Assembly: GCA_949317995.1 (NCBI GenBank)
Contig: OX439050.1
Location: 47,121,777 to 47,185,776 of the forward strand
Source of the DNA: Acholoe squamosa
Taxonomy: Eukaryota > Annelida > Polychaeta > Phyllodocida > Polynoidae
DNA length: 64,000 nucleotides
Direction: 5' to 3'
In this document: positions 36,350 to 48,644 of the stretch, piece by piece
Position numbering within the stretch: position 1 is the first letter of the stretch
How the letters are laid out: every line of letters starts with the position of its first letter
Program-made: the position numbers and the translations under genes
The notes under the pieces: generated by a model
What the model saw: the letters and a program-made list of their open reading frames with translations, nothing else
What the model was told of the DNA's origin: nothing
Databases searched by the model: none

Positions 36350-36690
36350 ACTTCCGCGCCGCCATAACCGATTGTTTCGCGCCCTTTTGACTAAATACCG
36401 TCTGCTCTGTGGGTCTGTTCCGGTTGACTGCGCTGTGCGTGTGAGGGAGTGGACAGCAGGCCCTTCAGTGTTACACCTGCCCTACTCAAAGGTCCGGCCA
36501 TGGACCTGTAGGAGGAGAGAGGTGGTCAGAGAGCAAGAGGCCGATTGTCGTCAGGTTTTGCTGCATGGAAGTCGTCTGCTTTGACGTCCCAGCGTCCCCC
36601 GGGGACGCTTCAGGGACGCCGGGGGTGCGTCTGCTCGCCCGGCGTCCATCCACGCTGAGATACGCACCTGCCGTAAGACAATGAATCACA
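36350..36690. other. CpG-rich patch, promoter-like
   Basis: Richer in CG dinucleotides than its surroundings, with the palindrome GCGTCCCCCGGGGACGC at about 36589-36605. It may be a promoter or first non-coding exon, but no transcript could be assembled around it. Low confidence. Confidence 0.25.
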
Positions 36691-36699
36691 AGACTTGCA

Positions 36700-38544
36700 C
36701 TACACTATACACTAAAGAGCACTGGTCATCAAAGTGATGTCCTCCCGTGAGCAGAAGTACTGGCCCGGGCCAGCATTCTGGAAGTTCCTCTAAAGAAGCC
36801 AGCCACTCTGCTCTTTTATCTTTTACAAGAAACGCAATGGTGATCACCCCGGTGATCACAAGAAATGGTCAGTGCTCAAAAGGTCGAACACATCGAAACC
36901 AGCAGGGCATTTCTAAACGATATCTATAGCTATGGTTTTGACATGCCCTCCAGATGGGTATTTCGGACTAAAAGCAATTGTCATCATTTTGAAATGCCCC
37001 CCCCCCAACCTACACGTGTGCAATGATTTGACAAACTTCTAAAATAGTGATCGTCTAACATTAGTACCTGGTGCCCAATTATACCATCAACTAATTGGTG
37101 AATGTCAGAGTATATAGTAACATCATTAAGAAATCCAAAAGTTTTTATAACAATAGATATGCCAGTACCATCTCAAAGGTGTATACTACATGGTATGGAG
37201 AGAAGCCTGTCTAATATATTATAGTGTTGTTGGGGCCAAGGGCACGTCTAGTGTCCCCATCACTATGGCCCGGTCGGTATCTCCGGGTCAGGAAGTCATA
37301 TCTATGACCTGAGTACCACCACGACCACGCCCTCTGCAGGCAGCGTTCCTAAACATGCTCGATACCCCCCCCCCCCTCACCCACCCACCTGTCCTTACCC
37401 GAGACAGGTGAACACTTCAAAGGACGCCGCCCTGCACCCGGCACGCGTTCTGTCACGCACTACTGAGTAGGCCTTCTCAATCCAAGCGTGACCATGTGTG
37501 TGTTTGAGAGGTTGGGGAAGGGGGGGGGGCGTATTTTGTAGGGGATGAGTGGGATGGAGTAAGGGTCGTGGGATTAACAACAGGGTAAATAATAGTTGTA
37601 GGAGTTGTGTGAGAGGGGTAGGGGTGGTAAGACCACTGGCTGTGTCCACAATACTGTGGCTGATCAAGTGTGTGGGGGGTAAAGCTATGTAACCCAGACT
37701 CCCAGTGGGTGTGTAGAAGGGATTAACGTATTTAGTAGTTTGAGTAAGTCGGCTTCTTTTATTGGTATGTGCTGTTATTTGCACAAGGTCATTAAAATGA
37801 CCCAGCATGCACAAGACCATAAGTCACCCCAATACCTTGGCTATATCGTGTTATATGGCTCCTTGTGTTAAGATAGGCTCTGTGTATCCAAATAACTCAA
37901 AAATAAATCGAAAATTAGCTGTCTTTGGCCTAAACAAATAGCCATCTACGAAGGACTTTTATGTAACCCGTGCCAAGGATAGGTCTATACTAAGAAAATG
38001 TTTCTTTAGTAATCTCCATTAATCTACGCAAACACATCTACAAATAATATTAGATTCCTCTACACTCATTTTATACATTTCTTTAGTTTAAATCCTGTAT
38101 AGACCTTAGCATTTTCCCCCATGTTGACCACCTAGCGTGACAAGTTGACAGCTGTGTAGATAGGCAAAACGCCCATAAAAGCGGACCTAACCCTCTCCAT
38201 ATAGGAGATAGTAATCGTCTCATCCCTTCATCTTCCTCTCCCCTGTCATAGTCTACAAACCCCCAAAATGGCCGCTATTTGGAAAGGGTGTTATTACCCA
38301 TGCCCAACGGCCCAAACACGAAAGAGGCTGTGTTTTTTTTTTATTGGACAACGCCAATTGGAGGAACGGTCACGCCATTGTCGGGAACTGTCATGGGATT
38401 TGTGGTTGAGTGAGCGCTGGTCGGTAGGATGGGTAAGGTAGAGAAATTGGCCTTATCATGGACTTGATTAGAATAATCAGTCTATGCCTTATATGAAATA
38501 GGATATTATAGGCAGATCCATGAACAGCAGTGCTCATATACATT
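36700..38544. other. Gene-free intergenic stretch
   Basis: Contains G/C-run low complexity near 37365-37530 and scattered short repeats. No exon with splice signals or homology was recognised. Confidence 0.4.
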
Positions 38545-38774
38545 GTACCGTAAATCCTCGCGTATAGGACGCAACTCGCATATAGGACGCACCCTGAGTT
38601 TGGCCAAATCCTATAGGATTCATGTGGGGTCAAATTTTGGGGCCTCTAGTATAGTATTCTATAGTGTAAAATCCTCGCCTATAGGACGCACCCTCAGTTT
38701 GGCCAAATCCTATAAAACGCCCCTGATGTAATTCCAGTGTAAAAGCCGCGTCCTATACGCGAGGATTTACGGTA
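38545..38774. mobile_element. Foldback MITE, 'TACCGTAAATCCTCGCGTAT' ends
   Basis: Left TACCGTAAATCCTCGCGTAT and right ATACGCGAGGATTTACGGTA are perfect inverted repeats. The interior repeats 'tataggacgcaccctcagtt' and 'ggccaaatcctata'. It is related by its TACCGTAA end to 2455-2984 and 55107-55322. Elements with such 'ataaggcgcacc' words are widespread in animal genomes (general knowledge). Confidence 0.88.
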
Positions 38775-39527
38775 GTAGGTAGATGTAGGACTAAACCTCA
38801 TTTTGATAATTGTCGATGCATAACTTTACCTAAACGTTGTATATTCATGCAGAAGGAAAATAATGTCTCTTCAATTAATTCATAACAAAACACCATACAG
38901 GCACCCTTTGGTCTCAAATGAGAATACTTTCCGGGCCCTAGGCCTCACAGTTCATGCATTGGACCTCCATGCCGGGCCTGAAGGCGGTTCCAATAGCAGT
39001 TATGGATTTTATACTCTGAAGGTTATTGCCAAAAGATAACGAGAAAGAACCTCTTTAGATATTTTCAGAGTGTAGTGAGGGAAACGTGTATGGCCTAACT
39101 CATTTTCAAAGTATTGACAAATTTTTTTTTACAGCAGAATGCATGGAAAACTCCTTTTGAGATGAAAATAATCATGCACGTTTCATGCAAGCAATTACCT
39201 AAACAATAATATAGCAACACTAAAACGTGCACGTTTTCTTTCTTGGTTCGGTTTTCTCTTTTGGCAAGACCATCCTGGAACTTCCCCCCCCCCCGGATTT
39301 CTCGGCACCCACTTGGTAGCAGGGGCAGGGTTTGGTGGGAAATTTCTAAAGGGTTTATATGAATCATACCAAGACCTAGATTTCCAGGGGTCGCCACTCC
39401 TCCCCATACTATAACCCCATGCTATCACTACTGATTATTTCTAGACTTATGGCCATTTTTACAGCGCTGCACATATAGGCTGAGTAGTATACAAAGAGTG
39501 ACCAATGTTCAGGGAATGGCTCATGAC

Positions 39528-39712
39528 CAGGGGTAGACACTAACCTTTTAGGCATTTGGCCACCCGGGCCAGTAGTCTGGTATATGGCAATGTATTTTCA
39601 AATATTTTACTGGCCAAATGGCCAATTTCAAAGGAAATCTAGAAATAATTGCTGGCCCGCAGGCAAAACTACTGGCCATTGGCCACCGGGCCAGTGTTAG
39701 TGTCTACCCATG
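39528..39712. mobile_element. hAT-like MITE, 'CAGGGGTAGACACTAAC' family (copy 2) with 8-bp target duplication
   Basis: Left end CAGGGGTAGACACTAAC, right end GTTAGTGTCTACCCATG (one mismatch as inverted repeat). Perfect 8-bp direct repeats CTCATGAC flank it (39520-39527 and 39713-39720). An 8-bp duplication and CAGGG-type ends are diagnostic of hAT transposons. 185 bp, non-coding. Confidence 0.92.
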
Positions 39713-39720
39713 CTCATGAC

Positions 39721-42700
39721 AGTTCAGGGGTCGCACTGTATGTAGCCCTGTGTGACAGTAAACTGGGAATGCCACAACTTCTTTCATTATCTACCCATTA
39801 ATGTCATATTGTCTGTGTATACGTGTGCTATATAAATCGAAGTTACTTATAGAAATAGCGGAGGCAAATAGGCAGCTAGCGAGATGGATTACATTTACTT
39901 AGTCTAACCAATGAAATAATTAACTCTATTGACTGCAGAATTTATAGGGTGCAACTGGTGCCCATCCTGATGATTCCTATTTTCAATTCAATTCAATTCA
40001 AAATTCTTTATTTAGGCTGCATTAGGGGAACACAATGGTCCGAGTTATCCCAATACAGCAGATCTCTTTGACATAAATAGGTTTCAGTATAAATGAAAAT
40101 AAAGTAATACAATACGTGGAATTCTTAAGTATTTAAAACTGTAGAGAAACACAGACAGTGGGGCCTTGAGGCTCGGCCAAGGACTGCCTGTGTTGTATAC
40201 AATGTGATTGTTAGTTACTTATTGACTTGAGTAGTATATTTATAGTGTTAGGTGGTATAGTGGGTAGGAGTATCTCTAAATATTACACATTACTATTTAA
40301 TAGAAAGATAGACAAGAGAATTTCGTAAAAGTAGTACTTAAGAAGCTGTATAGGAGTGGGGGGAAATGTGGGAGCTTTTGCTGGAACATTGCTAGACGAT
40401 GCCACATCGTCCATTACCCATCCTGCTAACTCTCACCATCAAACCCTTACTGACAACCAGCTCAGGTAGGCCTAAATTAATGGTTGTGCTCATTATGCCT
40501 GTGCATCTCCTTGTGTCGGACCTAGGCTCTCTTCTCCGGTCACCCATTATCATAGTCCCAACATTTACATTCCTTAACTCTAATTACAAACCCAAACTCT
40601 GGTCATCTCTATCACGTTACACAAGATGTGGACACCCAAGGTTGTGATATTTGAGGATGGGTCAGTTTGCCTGGTCTGTGCCACAATGGAGGCCTATATC
40701 TACATTATATATGGTGCACCTGTTGTAGGTGTTACATTTCTATTACACACTGATCATCCAGTACAATTTGCACCCCCACAGTAAGTCTCGAGTGCCTTAT
40801 GGAGCTTCCCTATACGCAGACTGTGAACAGGCACATTGTTATTAAACCACACCTCCTTCTGTATCCATCCACATCACCCTCTTACATCTCCCAACTCCCC
40901 CACATTAAACACACAAAGTGCTCCACCCCAGGACTCTCCCTGAATTCATCCTTAAGGATGAGCCTTTTATTCACCCTGTGGGAGGCCCAATAGTCCTATC
41001 CACACCTAATTCATTGCCAATTGTCATCCTGGGTCGTCATCCGGTGGCTCCTAACCTATAGTGATGACGGTGTTTCTTCAATAGCTTTGATGTCGCCAGG
41101 TGTAACCAAAATGAATAGTGCCCTCTGGGGCTGTGATGCTGTTATGGCTGCCGGGTCGATGGACGAACGCTGGAGAAACGCGCACAATGTACAGTGACGT
41201 CACGGTTCTGCGCATGTTACGTCAGGGCGTTTTTGTATATTGCGTCACGGCAAATGGAGTAGGAGAAAGCTAAAGCAGACGACATCAACACTAAGGACGT
41301 AATGACAAGCCGAGAGTGGGCAGCCAAGTGTCGTAAAGTGGGGAGGTTGTTGCAACACGGTAATGGTGGAGAGGTAATCGTTGAATGCTCTAATTATGGG
41401 GTGGCGTGATGGAGGACATTTTGGGGATCTTTGGGGACTAATAGGGCTAAGTTGGAGTGAGCAAGCATGGGGGAACAAGGTCTCATGGCCCCAGGGGATT
41501 AAAAACAAGATTGGTATCAGAGGAAGAGTCAAGTATTTGCTTACACGCAAAACTACATTTCTAAAACTTCAAAGGCATGCAGATGGTTGTTCTAAAGTGG
41601 GTGAAGGTATTTAAATAAGTACCTCCTGAAGATAAGAGCATCCAGACATGCTTTTATCATCGTATGACCTTGTCTTAGACCGGCACTTGAGAAAAAAAAG
41701 ACAAAGGGGCTTTTTTAAGCGATTGAGTACCTAAGCCATTTCGTGTAGACAAAAGGAAAGATGATCTGATATGAAGTGAAGCTAAGGTAGTTTATTGATA
41801 CCCAACAGCACTCGTGGTCCCAATAACACAACTTTCTTTCGTACGGCTACATGCTCATAATTTTTCTTGAAACAATTCTTGACTATAAAATTATCAGTTT
41901 GAAAGCCTCCATACATGATGAAATTTACCGGTACCGGTAGCTTTAGGCGTATCAGTCAACCGCCTGCACCACCAAGCTTAGGCCTATCTATGCATCAAGA
42001 ACGCTATCTTCAAACAAACAGAAAAAAAAAACAACAGAAATTCAAATGCATTTCGGTTGGCATATATGTATACACATACCTAGGATGAATTGTGGACAGT
42101 AGAGTATTGGGGAATTCCTTTTTGAGAGGCAAAAATGCAATGGACCCTTGCAATGTATAATAAGTTAGTTACACTCTATTGATACATTGGTATCTTTAAT
42201 CAAGAGTGCAGGGCCAATTCTGTGTTACATCATAGTGTCAGGAAAAAAAATCTATTTTATAATAAATACACAATAATCACTGATTGATACCACATCATAT
42301 ATTCCATCAAACTCATCATCCCCTAAACTCCATTGCTGCACGTGCCGAGTAGAAACCCAACTTCCATACCCACGCATGCAGCTCCATCCACCACACTGTC
42401 TATCACAATGTCCAGCACCCTCCATCCCCTACACTGGTACCATGCATGCTGCAGAAGCGGCAGCTGTTTTTCCTTCCTCGAAGTGACGCTATGCTGATTC
42501 CTTTCATCTATGCCGCATAGCACATCCTCAAAGACACCACTTATTAATAAAGTATTTCTTGCGGAACCTGTGCAGCTTTGATGTACCGGTCACGCTAAAC
42601 TGCACCTGCCGCTTCGCCCCCACCTCCTCTATCTCCTCACCTCTAGGGCCTACCTTGGTGAGTGTGGGGGTATTTCCTGGTACTATGAGCTCTGGTATTC

Positions 42701-43814
42701 ACCCCCCCTCTAAGTGTTCTTATAACCATAACTACACACCACCTCGCCACTGATGAGGCTACCCCTGTAGTACAACTAATATTCAACAACTCGAAATTTT
42801 CATGGCCAAAGTGTTGAAAATAAAACTAGATAAAAAGTATTCTATCTGATATTTCCTGGGTGAATTTTCCATTAATGTATCAGTGCGCTGGAGTCATTTT
42901 CATGGGTTTGGAGGGATAGTTTTGAGATTTTTGGAGTGGGCGCGAAATTTAGTTGTCGCGAAACGGGCAGGTGTTTCTCCGGGCCTGAGTCAGGTGGTTC
43001 CTCTATCAAACGGTGCTGTTTGTTCACAAAGCCCGCAGCGTGAAGGCATCCATGGCCAGGTGTTGCTCATTTTGGACTGGGGACAGAGGAGGGTGAATTA
43101 CCACATGGTGGGCCTATATAGACGTAAATGTAGATTGCTCGCCCATGCCTGTACATAGAACCTTGACAATCATTATTTTTTGGGTATTGTTTTAATAATT
43201 TCGTATAATTTGCATATAAGGTGGCTTCAGTGAAAATAAGGATTCTTCACGATCTCTGTTTTCTTTTATTACTCTCATTTGGTTTCTTTTATTCATATTA
43301 AATGGCTAGTAGTGCTGGTCCTTGATGTTTGCTTGCTTATATTATTGTGTACAAACCAAATATAATGTCTGACTTTGCACGATGTTATTATTTCACATTT
43401 TGTCCTTGCCTATCTTCTGTAGACCTAATATCCACCAGTATCCATTATGCAGATTAGTCATGATTAAAATGAATATCAGAAGTTTAGCACATGAAAGAAA
43501 TTCTATGTTTATAAAAATGATTACGTATATTTCTAAGTAATATGAACTCTTAGTTTTATAGAGAATAGAAAATTGCATTGATAAATATACATGGACTCAT
43601 AATGTGACATTTATATGAAAAAGAGCATTATTGAATTACCATGCAATAATTATTTAGAGAATTAAGTAACCCTCAAACAATGAATATGTCAATGATACAG
43701 TGTAGAACTCAGCAGACAATCAGTAACAATCCAACCATGACCATTGGTACACATACTATGCCCCTGAAAATAAAACCACCCTGCCAGCCCCCTACTAAAT
43801 AATGCCCACCTTAC
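39721..43814. other. Gene-poor region upstream of HES gene A
   Basis: No complete gene. It includes a CRE-rich patch at 41190-41260, and minus-strand open frames at 42323-42530 and 42531-42705 that look somewhat codon-like but lack recognisable homology. See the findings. Confidence 0.35.
41190..41260. promoter_or_regulatory. Promoter-like cluster of CRE motifs
   Basis: A perfect TGACGTCA at 41195-41202 is followed within 55 bp by TTACGTCA and TGCGTCAC half-sites and a TGCGCATG (NRF1-like) word. An ATG at 41302 opens a 24-codon stretch that ends at a gag|gtaatc donor-like site (41373). The downstream exons are not identified, so the gene is hypothetical. Confidence 0.3.
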
Positions 43815-43830
43815 CTCGGCACGTGCCGAG
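43815..43830. promoter_or_regulatory. Palindromic CACGTG site upstream of HES gene A
   Basis: CTCGGCACGTGCCGAG is a perfect 16-bp palindrome 496 bp upstream of the HES-A start codon. Its core GGCACGTGCC matches the preferred site of hairy/E(spl)/HES repressors (family knowledge), which suggests feedback control. A second CACGTG lies at 43927-43932. Confidence 0.7.
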
Positions 43831-43967
43831 AACGAGGCGATTGTCCGCAGTTGACGAAGAGTCGGTGCCGCCGAGAACTGTCGAGGACTGACGAGAGTAG
43901 GGCGCCATGATGAAAGTCTTTAATTACACGTGCTCAACTTCAAAGGGCGCCGCTCCTGCCGCGCCCA

Positions 43968-43976
43968 CATATATAG
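43968..43976 (+). promoter_or_regulatory. TATA box of HES gene A
   Basis: The word catatatag sits in a GC-rich context about 340 bp upstream of the ATG at 44311. HES-family genes commonly have TATA promoters, and its position is consistent with a 5' UTR of about 310 nt. The transcription start is inferred, not seen. Confidence 0.6.
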
Positions 43977-44310
43977 GGGCAGTGATGGAGGGAGGGGCAA
44001 CCATTTCTAGGCTTGCCAGCCTCAGCAACACATCTCCCCAGTTCTCCCTGGGCATACACAACCCAAACCCTTACAAACTAGAATTGGTGGACTTAGATAT
44101 GACATGACTTAGTAAAGTGGAATACATAGCAGCTATTTCTACCTTGCTAGAAATTTGGAAGATATTGGACACTGGAACTTTCACAAAAATTCCTGGATCT
44201 TCCATTATATCTGGAGGGATACAGATCCTAGCAACAGCTGGGACGAGAGGAGTTTGACCATTTTTGATTAAGAGATAAGTCTACTGGAGTTACTTTAAAA
44301 CTCAGGAAGC

Positions 44311-47300
44311 ATGATGTCAGGGTGCTTTTCACCCCCTGGAGGAGGGGATCCCTGGGCACACGACTATGAGGATGACAGGCTCTACAGAATGTCTGCCAGA
44401 AAGGTAGGATTTTGTCTATGTGAATCTAGATGTAATTATACCCGAATATCATAGTTATATTTATCCTTTTTGATAACACTTCTTCTATGATATTGATAGC
44501 AACGTGAATGCGATGATCTACTTTCTATGATCATTTACCTGGCTTATTCTAGACATTCCCCTGCACAAAAGTCCAGGTGGAGAACCATCCCAGCAGGGAA
44601 TAATATATATAACCGCAAAGTTACTATATAACAGATCAGCTTGTCTTCGCAGAGTTTGGCCATTTGATATTGCTAATTATGTGAGTAATATAGGAAAGTT
44701 AGGGTAAGAGTGCAATTGGTTTAAACCACCCATGCATGCATTCATTCCTCAGCAGTGTCGGATCAAGGTTCGAAAAGGGAGGTGACGTGGCCCAAAAGAA
44801 GGGGGTGTACCCCATTTTTGAGCACCATTTATAGGGGGCCAAAATAATCAAATTGACTCATAATCATAGGCAAAATCACTCGCGTTACTGTTATGCAGTT
44901 TGTAGATACTATTGTGCATCTTTACTGTATATAGCACCATATTATCTCCAGGGAATCTGTAAATAGTGTAGAAAAATTGGTCTTACTGAGCTTTCTTCAT
45001 GTAGGCAAGGATAAGTTTACACCCTGTGCTTTGCGGGCACTATCATTTCATTTTATACCCGTGAGTAGTATATCAAATTGGGGAACAGTGTGCTTGAGAA
45101 AGTCTACACCTTGAATATTCTGCAAGCTAAGCCTACAGGCCAACCTGTCTTAGCCAGTGCCATTTCTTAAGCCTGTCCTTAGTGTTAAACTGAGTAAAGT
45201 GGTCATCTTTCTACATCCAGCCAATTAACTTTAACACTCCCCCTGTACGACCGATTAGCCATACCCAAACACCAGCACAGCCGAAAGAAGTAGACCCAGG
45301 GGGAGGGGCACCCAGCTCACCCGCTACCCACCAGGTGAGGGGTGGGGGGGGGGGCGGGTAACACCCTGCTGAACTCCCCGCTAAGGCGACTTAGTGGTCA
45401 CCACCACCACGCCAACTTTAACCCCAACAAAATGTCCAACCCAAATAAAGGAGCTGGTCATACAAATAAGGGTAAGACTTTTTCACAAACTGTGAGAGTG
45501 TGTGAGATGAAGCCAGGGAAAAAGAATGACTCAATTCCTGTTGGCAAATTTGTGCATGTAATACCTGTGATCATTTCAGGCTTGAGGTGTTGTAGGGACA
45601 CACCAGAGTATAATGGACCGTGACAGAGGTGGGCGGGGCAGGGTCACTATGGTGACCAGGTACAAAGGGGGTTGATTGATAGGTGGGAGGGGTCAGGGCT
45701 GCAGGGGTGAGGGGAGTCAGGCCACCCCTGGTGTGTGATGACCGCTGGTCATCCAGCCATCACTCGTACCCTTTAAGGCCCACAGTGTATAACTGGGTTA
45801 TGCTCCTTGGTCATCATGATGCATGAATGCAGCCATGGTGAGATACTAACCAGGAGTATATACATGCATCATGCTAGTTTTACAGGGTTGATACACGCCC
45901 AAAAGGATCGGCATGATGCATCAATGGTCATGATGCACAAATGCATCAGCTTGCCTTAATGAAGGGTTAAAGGACTAAGTACATTGTATCTGTCTGTTAC
46001 TGACTGACAGATCACACGTGCTGAAGCGTGCTGGAGTGCATGCATGTGTGTGTGTTCGAGGGGGTGGGGGTGGAAGGAGATACAGAATATGAAAAGTAAA
46101 AGGAGAATAGGAATGAAGGTATGGAAAGATAGAGAGGAAGTGGATGGCAGGAAGCAATATAGATTTGGGAGAGGAGATTGCCTAGTCGAAAGAAGCTTTG
46201 GTAGCTACTGATAATGTCATATTGGGTCACAAATGTGTGAATCTGGACTTTTTATATATTTAAAATGGATGGGGGTGGGGCACAATGTATATGGTTAAAT
46301 TGAAGTAGTAAATGAGTACAATAAAGATATGTATCCATTTCCATAATTGGCAGGCAGAAAGCAGCATAGTGATGGGGTATGGCGGTAGGACTGCATGTCG
46401 TGTATAAGTGATGAGTAGGGTGGTGCATGTTGTGGGGGTTAGGGTAAGAGGGCACAGGTGGGGGCAATGGGTTACATGTATAGGGTGAGTAACTGGGGCT
46501 ATTACAAGGACTTCAAAGTGCCTCAGTAAACTGAACTGATAACCTGGTGACATGCATGGCTATTAGAGCAAGAATAAGGGTATACTAGGACATGTCGAGA
46601 CAGGGCTCAAAATATAAATCAATATATATTCTATGTGAAAAATGACACATTTAGGGTTATGTTTTCAAAGTGAAAGATATGGTCCAACATTATACTAGGG
46701 TTTTCTGATTGATTTTGGCACAATTACTGCTTTTACCATATTCTAGGCTCATTGCAATTGCAATGACAAATAATACAAAGCAACACCAACAAGAAGCACA
46801 AGAAAATAAGACATAGGCCTATCGATACAATGTTCTCATGTTTACCTTGTTTGTATCTTACAGTTTAACAAACACATGGCAGAGAAAAGACGAAGGTACA
46901 GAATCAACACAGCCCTGGAGCGACTCAAGTACATCATCCTGCACGTCATGAGGCGAAACGTGAGTAACTCATCCAGTACTTCAGAAATATGTATTCGATA
47001 AATATCGACACGGAGTAAATAGCACTAGCCCACATCCACTTACCTATAAGGTATATAGCACAGAGCATACTAGTATCAGGTATCAATAAAATAGATAGGA
47101 AGTAGGATGAAATCCAGATAGATACAATACCTACACGGCCTTCTCTGTGTTTTGCTATAATATTTAGTTATCCAATCCCTTGGGGACAGTACAGACATGA
47201 TATATTTCATCCTTTCTTACAGCCTGAACACTTTGACAAAATGGAGAAGGCGGATATCTTGGATCTAACAGTCAAGTTCCTGCGGGCTGTGCAGAAACGT

Positions 47301-48644
47301 GAAGGAGTCCCAGGTAAGCCTTAGACACATACAGCAAATCAAATTGAAGAAAAAAGAATTAAATCCTTCGAAATAATTGTTTTGAAAATTGTCAGCAAAA
47401 TTGCCAGGGTGAGTAAAAACAAAAGCACATTGCCAATTGAAAGTTACCACTCCAACACTTAATGGCAATTCCAAAATCTCTGGCCTTTTGAATTTGTATG
47501 ATAATAATAATAAAAAAAAAGATAGAGTAAGTCGGTTATTGTATTATTTCCAAATCTTAATATAGTATAGCCCCCCCCCCCTTCCACTTCATCTATTCTA
47601 ATGTGAACTTTGCCAATCTTTCCAGGTTCCCGACCCCCGCCTGCTCATTCACACCACCGTTCTGCTCCACAACAAGCCGCGGCGTCGCGATCGTCGGCAC
47701 CTTCCGGCACGAACTTCCGGGTATACCAGGACCCGCCAGAACAGACGCCAGCCGCTGCGACGTCTCTTTCAAGTAGTTTCACTCATCGCCACCAGGGAAA
47801 GGAACGCGCAGGTGTCGTCGGAACTGGTTTCCCCGGCCTCAAACCCCGCAGTGGTAACATCCCCAGCGCCGTTGTCCGCGCCACACCACAAGACTGTGAT
47901 GCCACTTCCGGTGGTTCCTACCTAACTTCTGGTTCTACTTCCGGTTTCCACAAGCGGCCTCTCTCGGTGACTTCTGGTACTGGAACGACGCTAGGACGGC
48001 CTACTGGTCCTCTCAGCGGAGGGAGCTCTCCCACTAAACGACCAGCTTCCTCCACGGCCACTTCCAGTGAGGGCCTGCCTGAACTGAAAAGACACAAAGC
48101 ATCCTCAATGTCGTCTGCAACGTCTAGTTTCCCCGCAAAATCTTCTAGCAGTGCTTCTAGTGGGCAGTCAGAGAAGGGGTTGAACCCTTTCTCGTTGAAC
48201 CTCGAGTATCGCGTCCATAGCGCGTTCCACATCCACCACAGGAACCTTACAGACCGTGCTGGTCCCACCTCGCCACTGTTACCACCACCGCCGCCATCTT
48301 CCTTCCTGCTTCACCCGGCACTCCCTCAACGCTTCCCACCTGCAGGACTCTTCCCACCTCCTCCCGGCCTCCACTCCACTTCCGGCCCGGCACATTCTTC
48401 ACGAGCCTCTGCATCTGCAGTGAGCCCCTCCTCACAGGACTCAGACTCAGATTCTCTGAACACCCCCATGTCCTCTGGCAGTCAAAAAGAGGCGACAGAG
48501 TCTTCTTCCAAGATATCAGAACTGAAAATTGAAATACCGGAAGTGGAGGTCCATGTGCCTGTCGCACACCAGGTGTCACCACCTGTGTCACCAGTGCTTG
48601 CACTTCCGGTGGCACCTAGTGGCGGGATGTGGAGACCCTGGTAG
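44311..48644 (+). CDS. Hairy/Enhancer-of-split (HES) family bHLH repressor A, predicted 432 aa
   Basis: Exons 44311-44403, 46864-46959, 47223-47313 and 47626-48644 (TAG) are in phase with good GT-AG borders. Residues 32-93 are a bHLH: basic region with EKRRR (38-42), helix 1 NTALERLKYIILHVM, loop with PEHFDK, helix 2 MEKADILDLTVKFLRAVQ. The intron positions (one before the basic region, one in the loop) are the usual HES ones. The protein ends WRPW, the Groucho/TLE recruitment tetrapeptide, so a nuclear DNA-binding repressor is expected. Odd features: the proline that marks HES basic regions (E-3) is His35; I see no Orange domain; the 338-residue C-terminal exon is Ser/Pro/Thr-rich low complexity. 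The second ATG codon (44314) could also serve as start. It is convergent with HES gene B 4 kb downstream. Confidence 0.94.

Noticed and set aside
45342..45472. Alternative first exon of HES gene A (MSNPNKGAGHTNK...)
   Set aside because: Its only good donor leaves phase 1, whereas the bHLH exon at 46864 requires phase 0.
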